A stretch of 64,000 bases of DNA, from NCBI RefSeq assembly GCF_014117325.1, contig NZ_CP059732.1, positions 3,981,001 to 4,045,000 on the forward strand, given 5' to 3'. This document shows, piece by piece, positions 35,372 to 42,440 of this stretch. Position 1 is the first letter of the stretch; each line of letters opens with the position of its first letter. Source of the stretch: Spirosoma foliorum. Its GTDB lineage: Bacteria; Bacteroidota; Bacteroidia; Cytophagales; Spirosomataceae. The notes under the pieces were generated by a model that ran no database searches, was not told the origin of the DNA, and saw only the letters and a list, made by a program, of their open reading frames with translations. Both the position numbers and the translations under genes were made by a program.

Positions 35372-36808
35372 ATGGCTCTCATCGATATGGTCATGCCCAA
35401 AATGGGCGAAAGTATAATGGAATGTACGGTCATCACCTGGTTGAAAAAACCTGGTGACCGCATTGAAACCGACGAATCGGTATTGGAAGTAGCGACCGAC
35501 AAAGTGGATACTGAAGTCCCCGCTCCCTGCAATGGCATTTTGAAAGAGTTGTTGGTAAAAGATGGCGATGTCGTTGCCGTTGGAGCCCCTATTGCCCGGA
35601 TTGAAGCCGAGGAGTCCGCTATAACTGAGTCAGAGCCTGTTGCTGGTGGGTCGCAACCCAACGAAACGGCCTCGGATGATGCGGATCAGACACCCAAAGG
35701 AATTGGAGACATCGCCAATGTACCTGCCGAAACCGAAAGCATTGAAATAACCGAATCGGCCCGCGAGTTGGAAGCCACTATTTCGGCTATGAGCAGCCGC
35801 CCCGCAACGGTGGTAGCCAATGCAACCGCTTTCCCTGATCGCTTCTACTCACCTTTAGTGCTGAATATCGCGAAGGAGGAACGTATTTCCCGCGATGAGC
35901 TTGATCGGATTCCGGGCTCTGGCGCCGAAAATCGGGTTACTAAAAAGGATATACTTGCCTACGTCATTGATCGGGCAGAAGGAAGATTGCCAGGCATAGG
36001 GAGCGCGGGGCAAGGAGCGCGGAGTACTGGCTTCCAGACTACGCCATCCCAACACCCAGCACCGAGCTCCCTGCCCCCTGCCCCACGCTCCCTAAACGGC
36101 CAGACTGATATTATTCAGATGGATCGTATGCGGAAAATGATTGCACAGCGTATGGTGGAGTCGAAGCAGATTTCCCCGCACGTCAGCTCGTTTGTCGAAG
36201 CCGATCTGACGCCTGTTGTTGAATGGCGTACGAAGATCAAAGATCGATTTAAGCAACAAACCGGCGAAAATCTAACGTACACGCCTATTCTGCTTGAAGC
36301 CATCGTGAAAGCGATTAAAGACTTTCCGATGATTAACATTTCGGTGGAGGGTGACCAGATCTTAGTAAAAAAAGCTATCAATATTGGCATGGCAGTAGCC
36401 CTACCAAGTGGCAATCTGATTGTCCCCGTCATTCACAACGCTGACCAATATAATCTGGTCGGCTTGACTAAAAAAGTGAATGACCTTACCAAACGGGCTC
36501 GAGAAAATAAGCTTACTGCCGATGATTTGGCGGGTGGAACCTATACGTTCTCCAATATCGGAATGTTCGGCAACCTGATGGGTACACCTATTATTGTGCA
36601 GCCTCAGGTAGCCATTATGGCCTTCGGAGCGATTGTTAAAAAACCAGCTGTTATCGAAACGCCACAAGGTGATTTTATCGGCATCCGACAATTAATGTTC
36701 CTTTCGCATTCCTATGATCATCGTGTTGTCGATGGGTCGTTAGGCGGCCAGTTCGTACGGCGCGTAGCCGATTATTTAGAAAAATTTGATACAACCTTAA
36801 AAATCTGA
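35372..36808 (+). CDS. Dihydrolipoamide acyltransferase, E2 of a 2-oxoacid dehydrogenase, with hairpin-derived linker
   Basis: The 478-residue protein has an N-terminal lipoyl domain with the lysine in EVATDKVDTEVPAP (K44), an acidic linker, a peripheral-subunit-binding domain (YSPLVLNIAKEERISRDELD), and the catalytic domain ending with SHSYDHRVVDGSLGG, the His and Asp motif of acyltransfer. It transfers acyl groups to CoA in a pyruvate, branched-chain or 2-oxoglutarate complex. The Ile/Val-rich lipoyl domain suggests the branched-chain or pyruvate type; no E1 or E3 gene is nearby, so the complex is uncertain. Residues about 209-241, between the binding and catalytic domains, are encoded by a 96-nt inverted repeat (GIGSAGQGARSTGFQTTPSQ and PAPSSLPPAPRSL). 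A flexible linker tolerates such an insert. Confidence 0.92.
   Translation: MALIDMVMPKMGESIMECTVITWLKKPGDRIETDESVLEVATDKVDTEVPAPCNGILKELLVKDGDVVAVGAPIARIEAEESAITESEPVAGGSQPNETASDDADQTPKGIGDIANVPAETESIEITESARELEATISAMSSRPATVVANATAFPDRFYSPLVLNIAKEERISRDELDRIPGSGAENRVTKKDILAYVIDRAEGRLPGIGSAGQGARSTGFQTTPSQHPAPSSLPPAPRSLNGQTDIIQMDRMRKMIAQRMVESKQISPHVSSFVEADLTPVVEWRTKIKDRFKQQTGENLTYTPILLEAIVKAIKDFPMINISVEGDQILVKKAINIGMAVALPSGNLIVPVIHNADQYNLVGLTKKVNDLTKRARENKLTADDLAGGTYTFSNIGMFGNLMGTPIIVQPQVAIMAFGAIVKKPAVIETPQGDFIGIRQLMFLSHSYDHRVVDGSLGGQFVRRVADYLEKFDTTLKI
35998..36093. repeat. Inverted repeat inside the E2 linker coding region
   Basis: Left arm 35998-36024 (AGGGAGCGCGGGGCAAGGAG onward) pairs with right arm 36067-36093 at about 22 of 27 positions. 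The words GGAGCGCGG and GGGGCA recur in the arm, as in the word-type elements between genes. The element is 96 nt, exactly 32 codons, with no stop in the E2 frame. Confidence 0.85.
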
Positions 36809-36927
36809 ACCGGGATTTATTTGATTTAACTGACTGACTTTGATTTTCATACCCAGCTTTCTTTCCAAGTAAAATCAATGAGCTAGAATCAAAGTCAATC
36901 AGTTAAATCAAATAAATCCCGGTTCAG
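36805..36927. repeat. 41-bp inverted repeat overlapping the E2 stop codon
   Basis: Arms 36805-36845 and 36887-36927 match with one mismatch across a 41-nt spacer. The left arm begins CTGAACCGGGATTTATTTG, so the TGA stop of E2 at 36806-36808 is part of the element. The right arm ends 9 nt before the next ATG. Confidence 0.95.
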
Positions 36928-36936
36928 ACAACCCTT

Positions 36937-37464
36937 ATGAAACAACGCATTGCTATTGACATGGACGATGTCATGGCCGACACGCACGCCAAATTTATCC
37001 GGCTTTATCTGGAAGGCGAAATGCCTCGCTACACACTCGAGGAACTGAAAGAAAAATCATTTCACGAATTATTCGACGAGAACGAATACGACGCCATTTC
37101 GAAGCGAGTCTACGAACCTGGATTCTTTCGGGATATTCCGGTAATGGAAGGCGCTCAGGATGTGATTGCCGATCTGATGAAGAAATACGACATTTTCATC
37201 GCATCGGCAGCGCAGGAGTTTCCAAACTCATTGCGTGAAAAATGGGATTGGCTCCAAGAGCATTTTCCAGCTATCTCGTGGCACAACTACATTTTCATGG
37301 GTGATAAGAGCGTTCTGAACACGGCTTATCTGATCGATGACATGCCCCGCAACCTTCGCACCTTTCAGGGTGAAGGATTGCTTTTTGATGCCTTACACAA
37401 TCGGGAGGACAACCAGTTCAGGCGCGTGAAATCCTGGCAGGATGTAGCGAAAGTGTTGTTATAG
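36937..37464 (+). CDS. 5'(3')-deoxyribonucleotidase-like HAD phosphatase (NT5C type)
   Basis: The 175-residue protein has the HAD motif AIDMDDVMADTHAKFIRLYL at its start and the cytosolic NT5C-type VMEGAQDVIADLMKKYDIFI, then WHNYIFMGDKSVLNTAYLID with the acidic motif DD at the end. It would remove 5'-phosphate from deoxynucleoside monophosphates in the cytoplasm. It is read with E2 in the same direction but has no metabolic link to it. The stop is followed by a hairpin and a palindromic terminator. Confidence 0.85.
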   Translation: MKQRIAIDMDDVMADTHAKFIRLYLEGEMPRYTLEELKEKSFHELFDENEYDAISKRVYEPGFFRDIPVMEGAQDVIADLMKKYDIFIASAAQEFPNSLREKWDWLQEHFPAISWHNYIFMGDKSVLNTAYLIDDMPRNLRTFQGEGLLFDALHNREDNQFRRVKSWQDVAKVLL

Positions 37465-37468
37465 TCTT

Positions 37469-37551
37469 TTATGTCATTCCGACGTCAGGAGGAATCTCAA
37501 GGTTGACTTATTGGGAGGTTTAAGATTCCTCCTGACGTCGGAATGACATAA
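37469..37551. repeat. Perfect 29-bp inverted repeat after the nucleotidase gene
   Basis: Arms 37469-37497 and 37523-37551 are exact reverse complements with a 25-nt spacer. The arm has GTCATTCCGACGTCAGGAGG followed by AATCT, a word I associate with dispersed repeats in other Bacteroidota genomes. Confidence 0.93.
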
Positions 37552-37553
37552 AT

Positions 37554-37583
37554 AAAAAAGCTCCGAGTACTCGGAGCTTTTTT
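37554..37583. terminator. Bidirectional palindromic terminator
   Basis: A 30-nt perfect palindrome, AAAAAAGCTCCGAG and its mirror image, with T/A runs on both sides. It lies between the convergent nucleotidase and desaturase genes. Confidence 0.92.
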
Positions 37584-37608
37584 ATTTATGTCGAGAAATT
37601 AAATTGGC

Positions 37609-38430
37609 TTAAGCCTCTATTTCTTTTTCAACCTCCTCAACCTCAACCCGGCGATCGTGGCCTACTTCATATTGTGCTTTCTTCGCTTCAGCCGACGGTC
37701 TTAACCGAACAACGTGTAGCTTGTGTAGAATGCCAATGAGTGGGAAAGTTGGATCAAATTCGAACCACTTAGCACCAAAGTTTGCCGAATTGGGGCGTTT
37801 GTGGTGGTTATTCTGGAATAATTCCCCCATCATAACAACATCCAGAATCAGCGAATTTTTCGACTTATCCTGATTGTCGAAGTTGGCGTAACCATATTTA
37901 TGACCACTCCAGTTGATAATAGCACCATGCACGGGTCCCATTACAAAGTGAACAGGCAACAGGAAGAAAAACGCCCAGTGCATATCCAGATAGATAAAGG
38001 CAAAGACGTAGAATATGGTATATAGAACACCCCAGCTTGCCCGCGATACCCACGAATCACCCAACTTTTCGATGAAATTCCATTCTGGATAATTCCGATC
38101 AAATTGTTTTTCGATGGCCTGCTTGCGGTGCAGAACAGCGTTATAAATATCTTTGGTCTTCCACATCATCGTGAACACATTCTTAGTGTGATGCGGAGAA
38201 TGTGGATCTTTTTCAGTATCGCTGAACGCGTGGTGCATCCGGTGCAACACGGCATACGCCCGTGGGCTTAGGTAAGATGAACCTTGCGATACATACGTTA
38301 AGGCATAGAAAAAACGCTCCCAGAATTTGCTCATCGAGAACATTTTATGGGCAGAATAACGGTGTAGAAAAAATGTTTGGCAGAACAGGGACAGATACCA
38401 ATGTCCAAGAAATGCGGCCAGTACAATCAC
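37609..38430 (-). CDS. Membrane acyl-CoA/fatty acid desaturase
   Basis: The 273-residue protein has four hydrophobic segments and the three His boxes of the desaturase superfamily: HRYSAH near residue 23, HRMHHAFSD near residue 64 and NNHHKRPN in the second half. It would place a double bond in membrane acyl chains using a di-iron centre. The C-terminus is charged (RRVEVEEVEKEIEA). The start is GTG at 38430, and a -7 box lies 52 nt upstream. A trailing Glu-rich tail is longer than the catalytic core needs. Confidence 0.87.
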   Translation of the reverse strand: MIVLAAFLGHWYLSLFCQTFFLHRYSAHKMFSMSKFWERFFYALTYVSQGSSYLSPRAYAVLHRMHHAFSDTEKDPHSPHHTKNVFTMMWKTKDIYNAVLHRKQAIEKQFDRNYPEWNFIEKLGDSWVSRASWGVLYTIFYVFAFIYLDMHWAFFFLLPVHFVMGPVHGAIINWSGHKYGYANFDNQDKSKNSLILDVVMMGELFQNNHHKRPNSANFGAKWFEFDPTFPLIGILHKLHVVRLRPSAEAKKAQYEVGHDRRVEVEEVEKEIEA

Positions 38431-38481
38431 AAGCTTAATGAATTAAAAGGTGAACAAGACGAGTCACTAAGAATATTACTA

Positions 38482-38489
38482 CAAAACTA
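38482..38489 (-). promoter_or_regulatory. Bacteroidota -7 box for the desaturase gene
   Basis: On the minus strand this is TAGTTTTG, matching TAnnTTTG, 52 nt before the GTG start. Confidence 0.5.
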
Positions 38490-38536
38490 ACGATTTTTCG
38501 ACCGGTTTGGGTTTCTTTCCCCAAATAATACTTTAA

Positions 38537-39196
38537 TTAATTTGTGGTCGTCGCATATTGTAATAGATTGGCGCCCATACGTAAAGCCTGCTGACGAACC
38601 GGCTCGGGGTCATTATAAACACTCTGATCCTCCCAACCATTACCCAAATCGCACTCATAGCTGTAAAAACAGATTAATCTACCCTGATAAATCAGGCCGA
38701 AACCCTGTGGGGCTTTGCCATCATGCTCATGCACTTTAGGTAAACCACTCGCAAATTTGAACTTCTGCTGATAGACGGGATGGTTGAAAGGAAGCTCAAC
38801 AAAATTGAGTTCGGGAAACACTTTCTTCATTTCCCGACGAATGAACTTATCCAATCCATAGTTATCGTCGATGTGTAAAAAACCACCCGACATCAGATAA
38901 CGGCGCATATTCTGTACATCGGCATCGCTAAATGTAATGTTGCCGTGGCCCGTCATATGAACAAACGGATAGCCAAAAAGATCGGGGCTACCGGGTTCAA
39001 CAATGTCCTCTTCCGGGAAGATATTCATCCGCAAATTAGCATTGACAAACTTTATCAGGTTCGGCAACGAGGTTTTGTTGGCATACCAGTCTCCCCCGCC
39101 ATTGTATTTCAACTTGGCAATTTTATAGGCATATTGACCCTGGGCAATGCATAATGAACAGTGAATAATGAATACTGTCAGCAATAGCTTTTTCAT
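38537..39196 (-). CDS. DUF4159 secreted protein
   Basis: From the ATG at 39196 the protein has 219 residues: a signal peptide (KKLLLTVFIIHCSLCIAQG), then YAYKIAKLKYNGGGDWYAN, FVHMTGHGNITFSDADVQNM and GGFLHIDDNYGLDKFIRREM, the landmarks of DUF4159. The domain is glutamine-amidotransferase-like in shape and no enzyme activity is known. Its ATG overlaps the rsmE stop (ATGA), so it is translated with rsmE. Confidence 0.87.
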   Translation of the reverse strand: MKKLLLTVFIIHCSLCIAQGQYAYKIAKLKYNGGGDWYANKTSLPNLIKFVNANLRMNIFPEEDIVEPGSPDLFGYPFVHMTGHGNITFSDADVQNMRRYLMSGGFLHIDDNYGLDKFIRREMKKVFPELNFVELPFNHPVYQQKFKFASGLPKVHEHDGKAPQGFGLIYQGRLICFYSYECDLGNGWEDQSVYNDPEPVRQQALRMGANLLQYATTTN

Positions 39197-39900
39197 GCGT
39201 TTATAAAGTTCAATAGTTGGCAAGCCGTTAAAGCGGCTGTTTCGGTACGCAGTCGATTAGGTCCAAGCGTTACCATCTTAAAATTAGCCTCAATAGCCTG
39301 TTGAATCTCTTTTTCCGAAAAATCACCCTCTGGGCCAATCAACACGGTGTACTTTCCGTTTACTGTTGCCGCCTTAGCCAAATGCACAGGTGGTTCGTTG
39401 GCTGGCAAATGAGCAATAAATCGTTGCTCCTCCGAGATGGTTTTCAACAGATCGCCAAATGGAATCGCTTCATCTAATATAGGCAAAAACGATTGCAATG
39501 ACTGTTTCATGGCCGATACGGCAATCTTTTCGATTCGTTCCAGTTTCAGTACCCGCCGTTCAGAATGTTGCCCAAAAAAGAAACTAATCCGCTCAATGCC
39601 AATCTCTACGGCTTTTTCCACAAACCATTCGATGCGATCCAGATTTTTGGTCGGGGCCACACAAATTCGAATAGAAAATGGTCTCGGCGCTGTTGTTTGC
39701 GTTTCGGTTATTCGAAAGGCGCACCGTCGAGCATCGGCTTTTGTAATAACGGCCGCATAACGGTTTCCTTGTCCGTCAGTTACAGCAATTAGCTCGCCAA
39801 TTCCAAGTCGAAGCGTTTTAATAGCATGGCGCGAATCATCTTCGCTTAAATACTCAGGCGGGTTGGGGCCATCCAGGCCGGGTTGATAGAATAAGTGCAT
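39193..39900 (-). CDS. rsmE: 16S rRNA m3U1498 methyltransferase RsmE
   Basis: The 235-residue protein starts MHLFYQPGLDGPNPPEYLSE and has the SPOUT-fold knot IGPEGDFSEKEIQQAI and TLGPNRLRTETAAL, with KNLDRIEWFVEKAVEIGI before it. It methylates U1498 of 16S rRNA with S-adenosylmethionine. The promoter box at 39909-39916 is 9 nt from the ATG, so the mRNA is likely leaderless or nearly so. DUF4159 follows with overlapping codons. Confidence 0.93.
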   Translation of the reverse strand: MHLFYQPGLDGPNPPEYLSEDDSRHAIKTLRLGIGELIAVTDGQGNRYAAVITKADARRCAFRITETQTTAPRPFSIRICVAPTKNLDRIEWFVEKAVEIGIERISFFFGQHSERRVLKLERIEKIAVSAMKQSLQSFLPILDEAIPFGDLLKTISEEQRFIAHLPANEPPVHLAKAATVNGKYTVLIGPEGDFSEKEIQQAIEANFKMVTLGPNRLRTETAALTACQLLNFINA

Positions 39901-39908
39901 ACGTAAGA

Positions 39909-39916
39909 CAAAAATA
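39909..39916 (-). promoter_or_regulatory. Bacteroidota -7 box for rsmE
   Basis: On the minus strand this is TATTTTTG, 9 nt before the rsmE ATG. Transcription would start within a few bases of the start codon. Confidence 0.62.
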
Positions 39917-40011
39917 CAGACTCAATGGATGACAGTCGTTATTTACTGACAACATCGCCCGGAAGTACTGTCATCCAACGTTAAAACGGAACCGGCCCCG
40001 CCATTTTTTTG

Positions 40012-40019
40012 TAATTTTG
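40012..40019 (+). promoter_or_regulatory. Bacteroidota -7 box for mtaB
   Basis: TAATTTTG matches TAnnTTTG and overlaps the TTG at 40017, which would start the longest frame. The GTG at 40038 is therefore the likely start. Confidence 0.65.
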
Positions 40020-40037
40020 CAGGATATATTACTAACT

Positions 40038-41381
40038 GTGAAAAAAGTCGCTTTCTATACACTCGGTTGTAAATTGAACTTCTCCGAAACCTCGACCCTG
40101 GCCCGCCTGATGGAACAGCATGGTTACGAGCGCGTGGAATTCAATCAACAGCCCGACATCTTCATCATCAACACCTGCTCTGTGACCGACAATGCCGACA
40201 AAAAATGCCGGAAGATTGTTCGCGAAGCGCAGAAAATAAACCCCGATGGTTACGTGGCTATTCTGGGGTGTTATGCCCAGTTGAAGCCCAAAGAAATTTC
40301 GGAGATTCCGGGTGTTGATGCGGTTTTGGGTGCATCGGAGAAATTCCGGTTGCATGAACTCATGCCTACATTCGAGAAAGTGCCAAGTGGCCAACCAGCG
40401 CAAGTATTCAACTCACCTATTGAAGAAGCGATTGAATACCATGCCTCCTACTCGCTCAACGATCGGACACGTACGTTCCTGAAAGTTCAGGATGGTTGCG
40501 ATTACCCTTGCGCTTACTGCACCATTCCTCTGGCCCGCGGCAAAAGCCGCTCCGATACGGTTGCCAACGTAGTTCGCGCTGCGAAGGAAATTGCGGAACG
40601 GGGACGGTCCGCCGGTGCGGTTAAGGAGATCGTTTTAACCGGGGTAAATATTGGTGATTTTGGGTTGGTCGATGGCCAGCGTCAGGAAACTTTTTTTGAT
40701 CTGGTACGAGCTTTAGACGAGGTCGACGGAATTGAACGATTCAGAATTTCGAGCATCGAGCCAAACCTGCTCACCGACGAAGTTATTGAGTTTGTTGCCC
40801 AATCAAAGCGATTTGTACCCCATTTTCATGTGCCCCTCCAATCGGGTAGCAACCGTGTATTGGGTCTAATGCGTCGTCGGTACAAACGCGAACTGTATGC
40901 TGATCGGGTACAGAAAATAAAGGAGCTGATGCCTCATGCCTGCATTGGAGTAGATGTCATTGTTGGACATCCTGGCGAAACCGATACCGAGTTTAAAGAA
41001 ACCTACCTGTTTCTGAACGAACTTCCCATCTCGTACCTGCACGTGTTTACCTATTCCGAGCGACCTAATACAACGGCAATTGGTATTAAGCCAGTAGTAC
41101 CCGGTCATGTGCGAGCCGAGCGATCGAAAATGCTTCATATCCTGTCAGACAAAAAACGACGGGCTTTTTATGAGTCGCAGATTGGTCGGGATGCTACGGT
41201 ACTCTTTGAGGAAGACATCGAAGATGGTAAAATGCAGGGATTCACCGAAAACTACGTTCGAGTAGTTGCGCAATACGATCCATTACGCATTAACGAAACA
41301 CTACCTGTACGGCTCACGGCCATCAACGCCGAAGGGCTAATGGAGGCAGAAGAACATGCCACAGTATTGGAACACCACTGA
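40038..41381 (+). CDS. mtaB: tRNA t6A37 methylthiotransferase MtaB
   Basis: From the GTG at 40038 the protein has 447 residues: an N-terminal UPF0004 domain (FYTLGCKLNFSETSTLARLM, INTCSVTDNADKKCRKIVRE), a radical SAM motif CDYPCAYCTIPLARG, and a C-terminal TRAM-like region. The two cluster-binding Cys sets are complete. It adds methylthio to t6A at position 37 of certain tRNAs. TLGCKLN identifies MtaB rather than MiaB or RimO. The promoter box at 40012 excludes the TTG at 40017. A terminator follows 16 nt after the stop. Confidence 0.94.
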   Translation: MKKVAFYTLGCKLNFSETSTLARLMEQHGYERVEFNQQPDIFIINTCSVTDNADKKCRKIVREAQKINPDGYVAILGCYAQLKPKEISEIPGVDAVLGASEKFRLHELMPTFEKVPSGQPAQVFNSPIEEAIEYHASYSLNDRTRTFLKVQDGCDYPCAYCTIPLARGKSRSDTVANVVRAAKEIAERGRSAGAVKEIVLTGVNIGDFGLVDGQRQETFFDLVRALDEVDGIERFRISSIEPNLLTDEVIEFVAQSKRFVPHFHVPLQSGSNRVLGLMRRRYKRELYADRVQKIKELMPHACIGVDVIVGHPGETDTEFKETYLFLNELPISYLHVFTYSERPNTTAIGIKPVVPGHVRAERSKMLHILSDKKRRAFYESQIGRDATVLFEEDIEDGKMQGFTENYVRVVAQYDPLRINETLPVRLTAINAEGLMEAEEHATVLEHH

Positions 41382-41396
41382 TTTTTAAGCAACTTG

Positions 41397-41422
41397 GGCC
41401 GGTATAACTACCGGCCTTTTTT
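41397..41422 (+). terminator. Rho-independent terminator after mtaB
   Basis: GGCCGGTA (41397-41404) pairs with TACCGGCC (41409-41416) across a 4-nt loop and runs into six Ts. Confidence 0.9.
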
Positions 41423-41462
41423 GTTTCTCTAGACTCGAGTAAACCAACACTTCCTTTACCTC

Positions 41463-41825
41463 ATGAAACTAGTTGCTGAAATTCTGATCGGCGTTGTTGC
41501 CATAGAGCACATCTATATCTTATGGCTTGAGATGTTTGCCTGGACAACCCGAGGACGCAAAACATTCCGATCCCTTGCTCCGGAACTGTTTGAGCCCACC
41601 AAAGCACTGGCCGCTAATCAGGGGCTTTACAATGGCTTTTTAGCCGCTGGGCTCATCTGGTCTTTATTGATTGACGATAGTGCATGGCGTGTAAACGTTG
41701 CCTATTTTTTCCTTGGATGTGTTATTGTTGCCGGTATTTACGGTGCGCTAACCGCTCAGAAATCCATCCTTTTCGTGCAGGCACTTCCAGCAATCATAGC
41801 CTTACTGGCTGTTTTACTTTCCTAA
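41463..41825 (+). CDS. DUF1304 membrane protein
   Basis: The 120-residue protein has about four membrane helices and the conserved start LVAEILIGVVAIEHIYILWL, EMFAWTTRGRKTF and LAANQGLYNGFLAAGLIW of the DUF1304 family. Function is unknown. It is followed by a small soluble protein gene 12 nt downstream, and the two are likely co-transcribed. Confidence 0.88.
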   Translation: MKLVAEILIGVVAIEHIYILWLEMFAWTTRGRKTFRSLAPELFEPTKALAANQGLYNGFLAAGLIWSLLIDDSAWRVNVAYFFLGCVIVAGIYGALTAQKSILFVQALPAIIALLAVLLS

Positions 41826-41837
41826 ATACCTTCAAGA

Positions 41838-42245
41838 ATGGAACACGGTAACGGTATAAAAGAAAGTCCCTGGCGGTTGAAGACTCCCCCAGGCACTGCC
41901 GAATACACCATGTATAAAGCGGAGAAAGACGGTAGCGATATTTTGGTATGTACGGTCGGCAAAACCGTCTTACACTACGACTACCGTTGTCTGGCAGATC
42001 TGCACAAGATGCTCAAGGCGCACGGCGACTGGATGGAACTGGGTGCTGCTGATGAACAAAAACCAGCGAAAGAAGGAACCGTTGAAGCCTGGGGACGATC
42101 GGTCGATAATCCGGCTGGAGGATGGTATGGCTTAAAGAAAGGGCTTCGCGGTCGTTTCGGCATGTATATTCCTCCGCTTATGGAGGTGTTGGGACTGGCC
42201 GAAGTTGAGCACAATCCCAAAAACAATCGTATGCGAGCTATTTAA
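41838..42245 (+). CDS. Conserved small soluble protein, family not recognised
   Basis: The 135-residue protein has no signal peptide or membrane helix. It begins MEHGNGIKESPWRLKTPPGT and has YTMYKAEKDGSDILVCTVGK, LHYDYRCLADLHKMLKAHGD, and a basic C-terminal GGWYGLKKGLRGRFGMYIPP. The Gly/Trp-rich end looks like a folded domain rather than a random ORF. It lies 12 nt after the DUF1304 gene. I cannot assign a function. Confidence 0.7.
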   Translation: MEHGNGIKESPWRLKTPPGTAEYTMYKAEKDGSDILVCTVGKTVLHYDYRCLADLHKMLKAHGDWMELGAADEQKPAKEGTVEAWGRSVDNPAGGWYGLKKGLRGRFGMYIPPLMEVLGLAEVEHNPKNNRMRAI

Positions 42246-42370
42246 CAAGTCAATTTCCTACAAAATAGGAAACCGCTCCCAGGCGGGAACGGCTCCATGA
42301 GTACAACAAAACCACAGATAAAGCTGCCAGACATAGGCCAGACAGGTGCCTGTGGCTCTGTTGAAGTATC

Positions 42371-42428
42371 TATGATATAGGATGTATGATATAGACTGCT
42401 GACGAAAGGCCATACATCCTATATCATA
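42371..42428. repeat. Inverted repeat of the ATGATATAGG word family beside amtB
   Basis: TATGATATAGGATGTATG (42371-42388) pairs exactly with 42411-42428. The bases after it repeat CATACATCATACAT up to the amtB stop at 42441. It is a relative of the element at 35267. The 120 nt before it contain two small hairpins but no gene. Confidence 0.88.
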
Positions 42429-42440
42429 CATCATACATTA

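Noticed and set aside
35632..35665. Small palindrome TGGGTCGCAACCCA in the E2 lipoyl-side linker
   Set aside because: Too short and lacking a second inverted arm; not counted as an element of the hairpin set.
40017..40037. Longer mtaB start at TTG 40017
   Set aside because: The TTG is part of the -7 promoter box; GTG at 40038 gives the normal protein start.
42250..42300. Two short hairpins after the 41838 gene as a terminator
   Set aside because: The stems (TTTCCTA and CCGCTCCC types) are not followed by a T run, so a terminator call is not supported.
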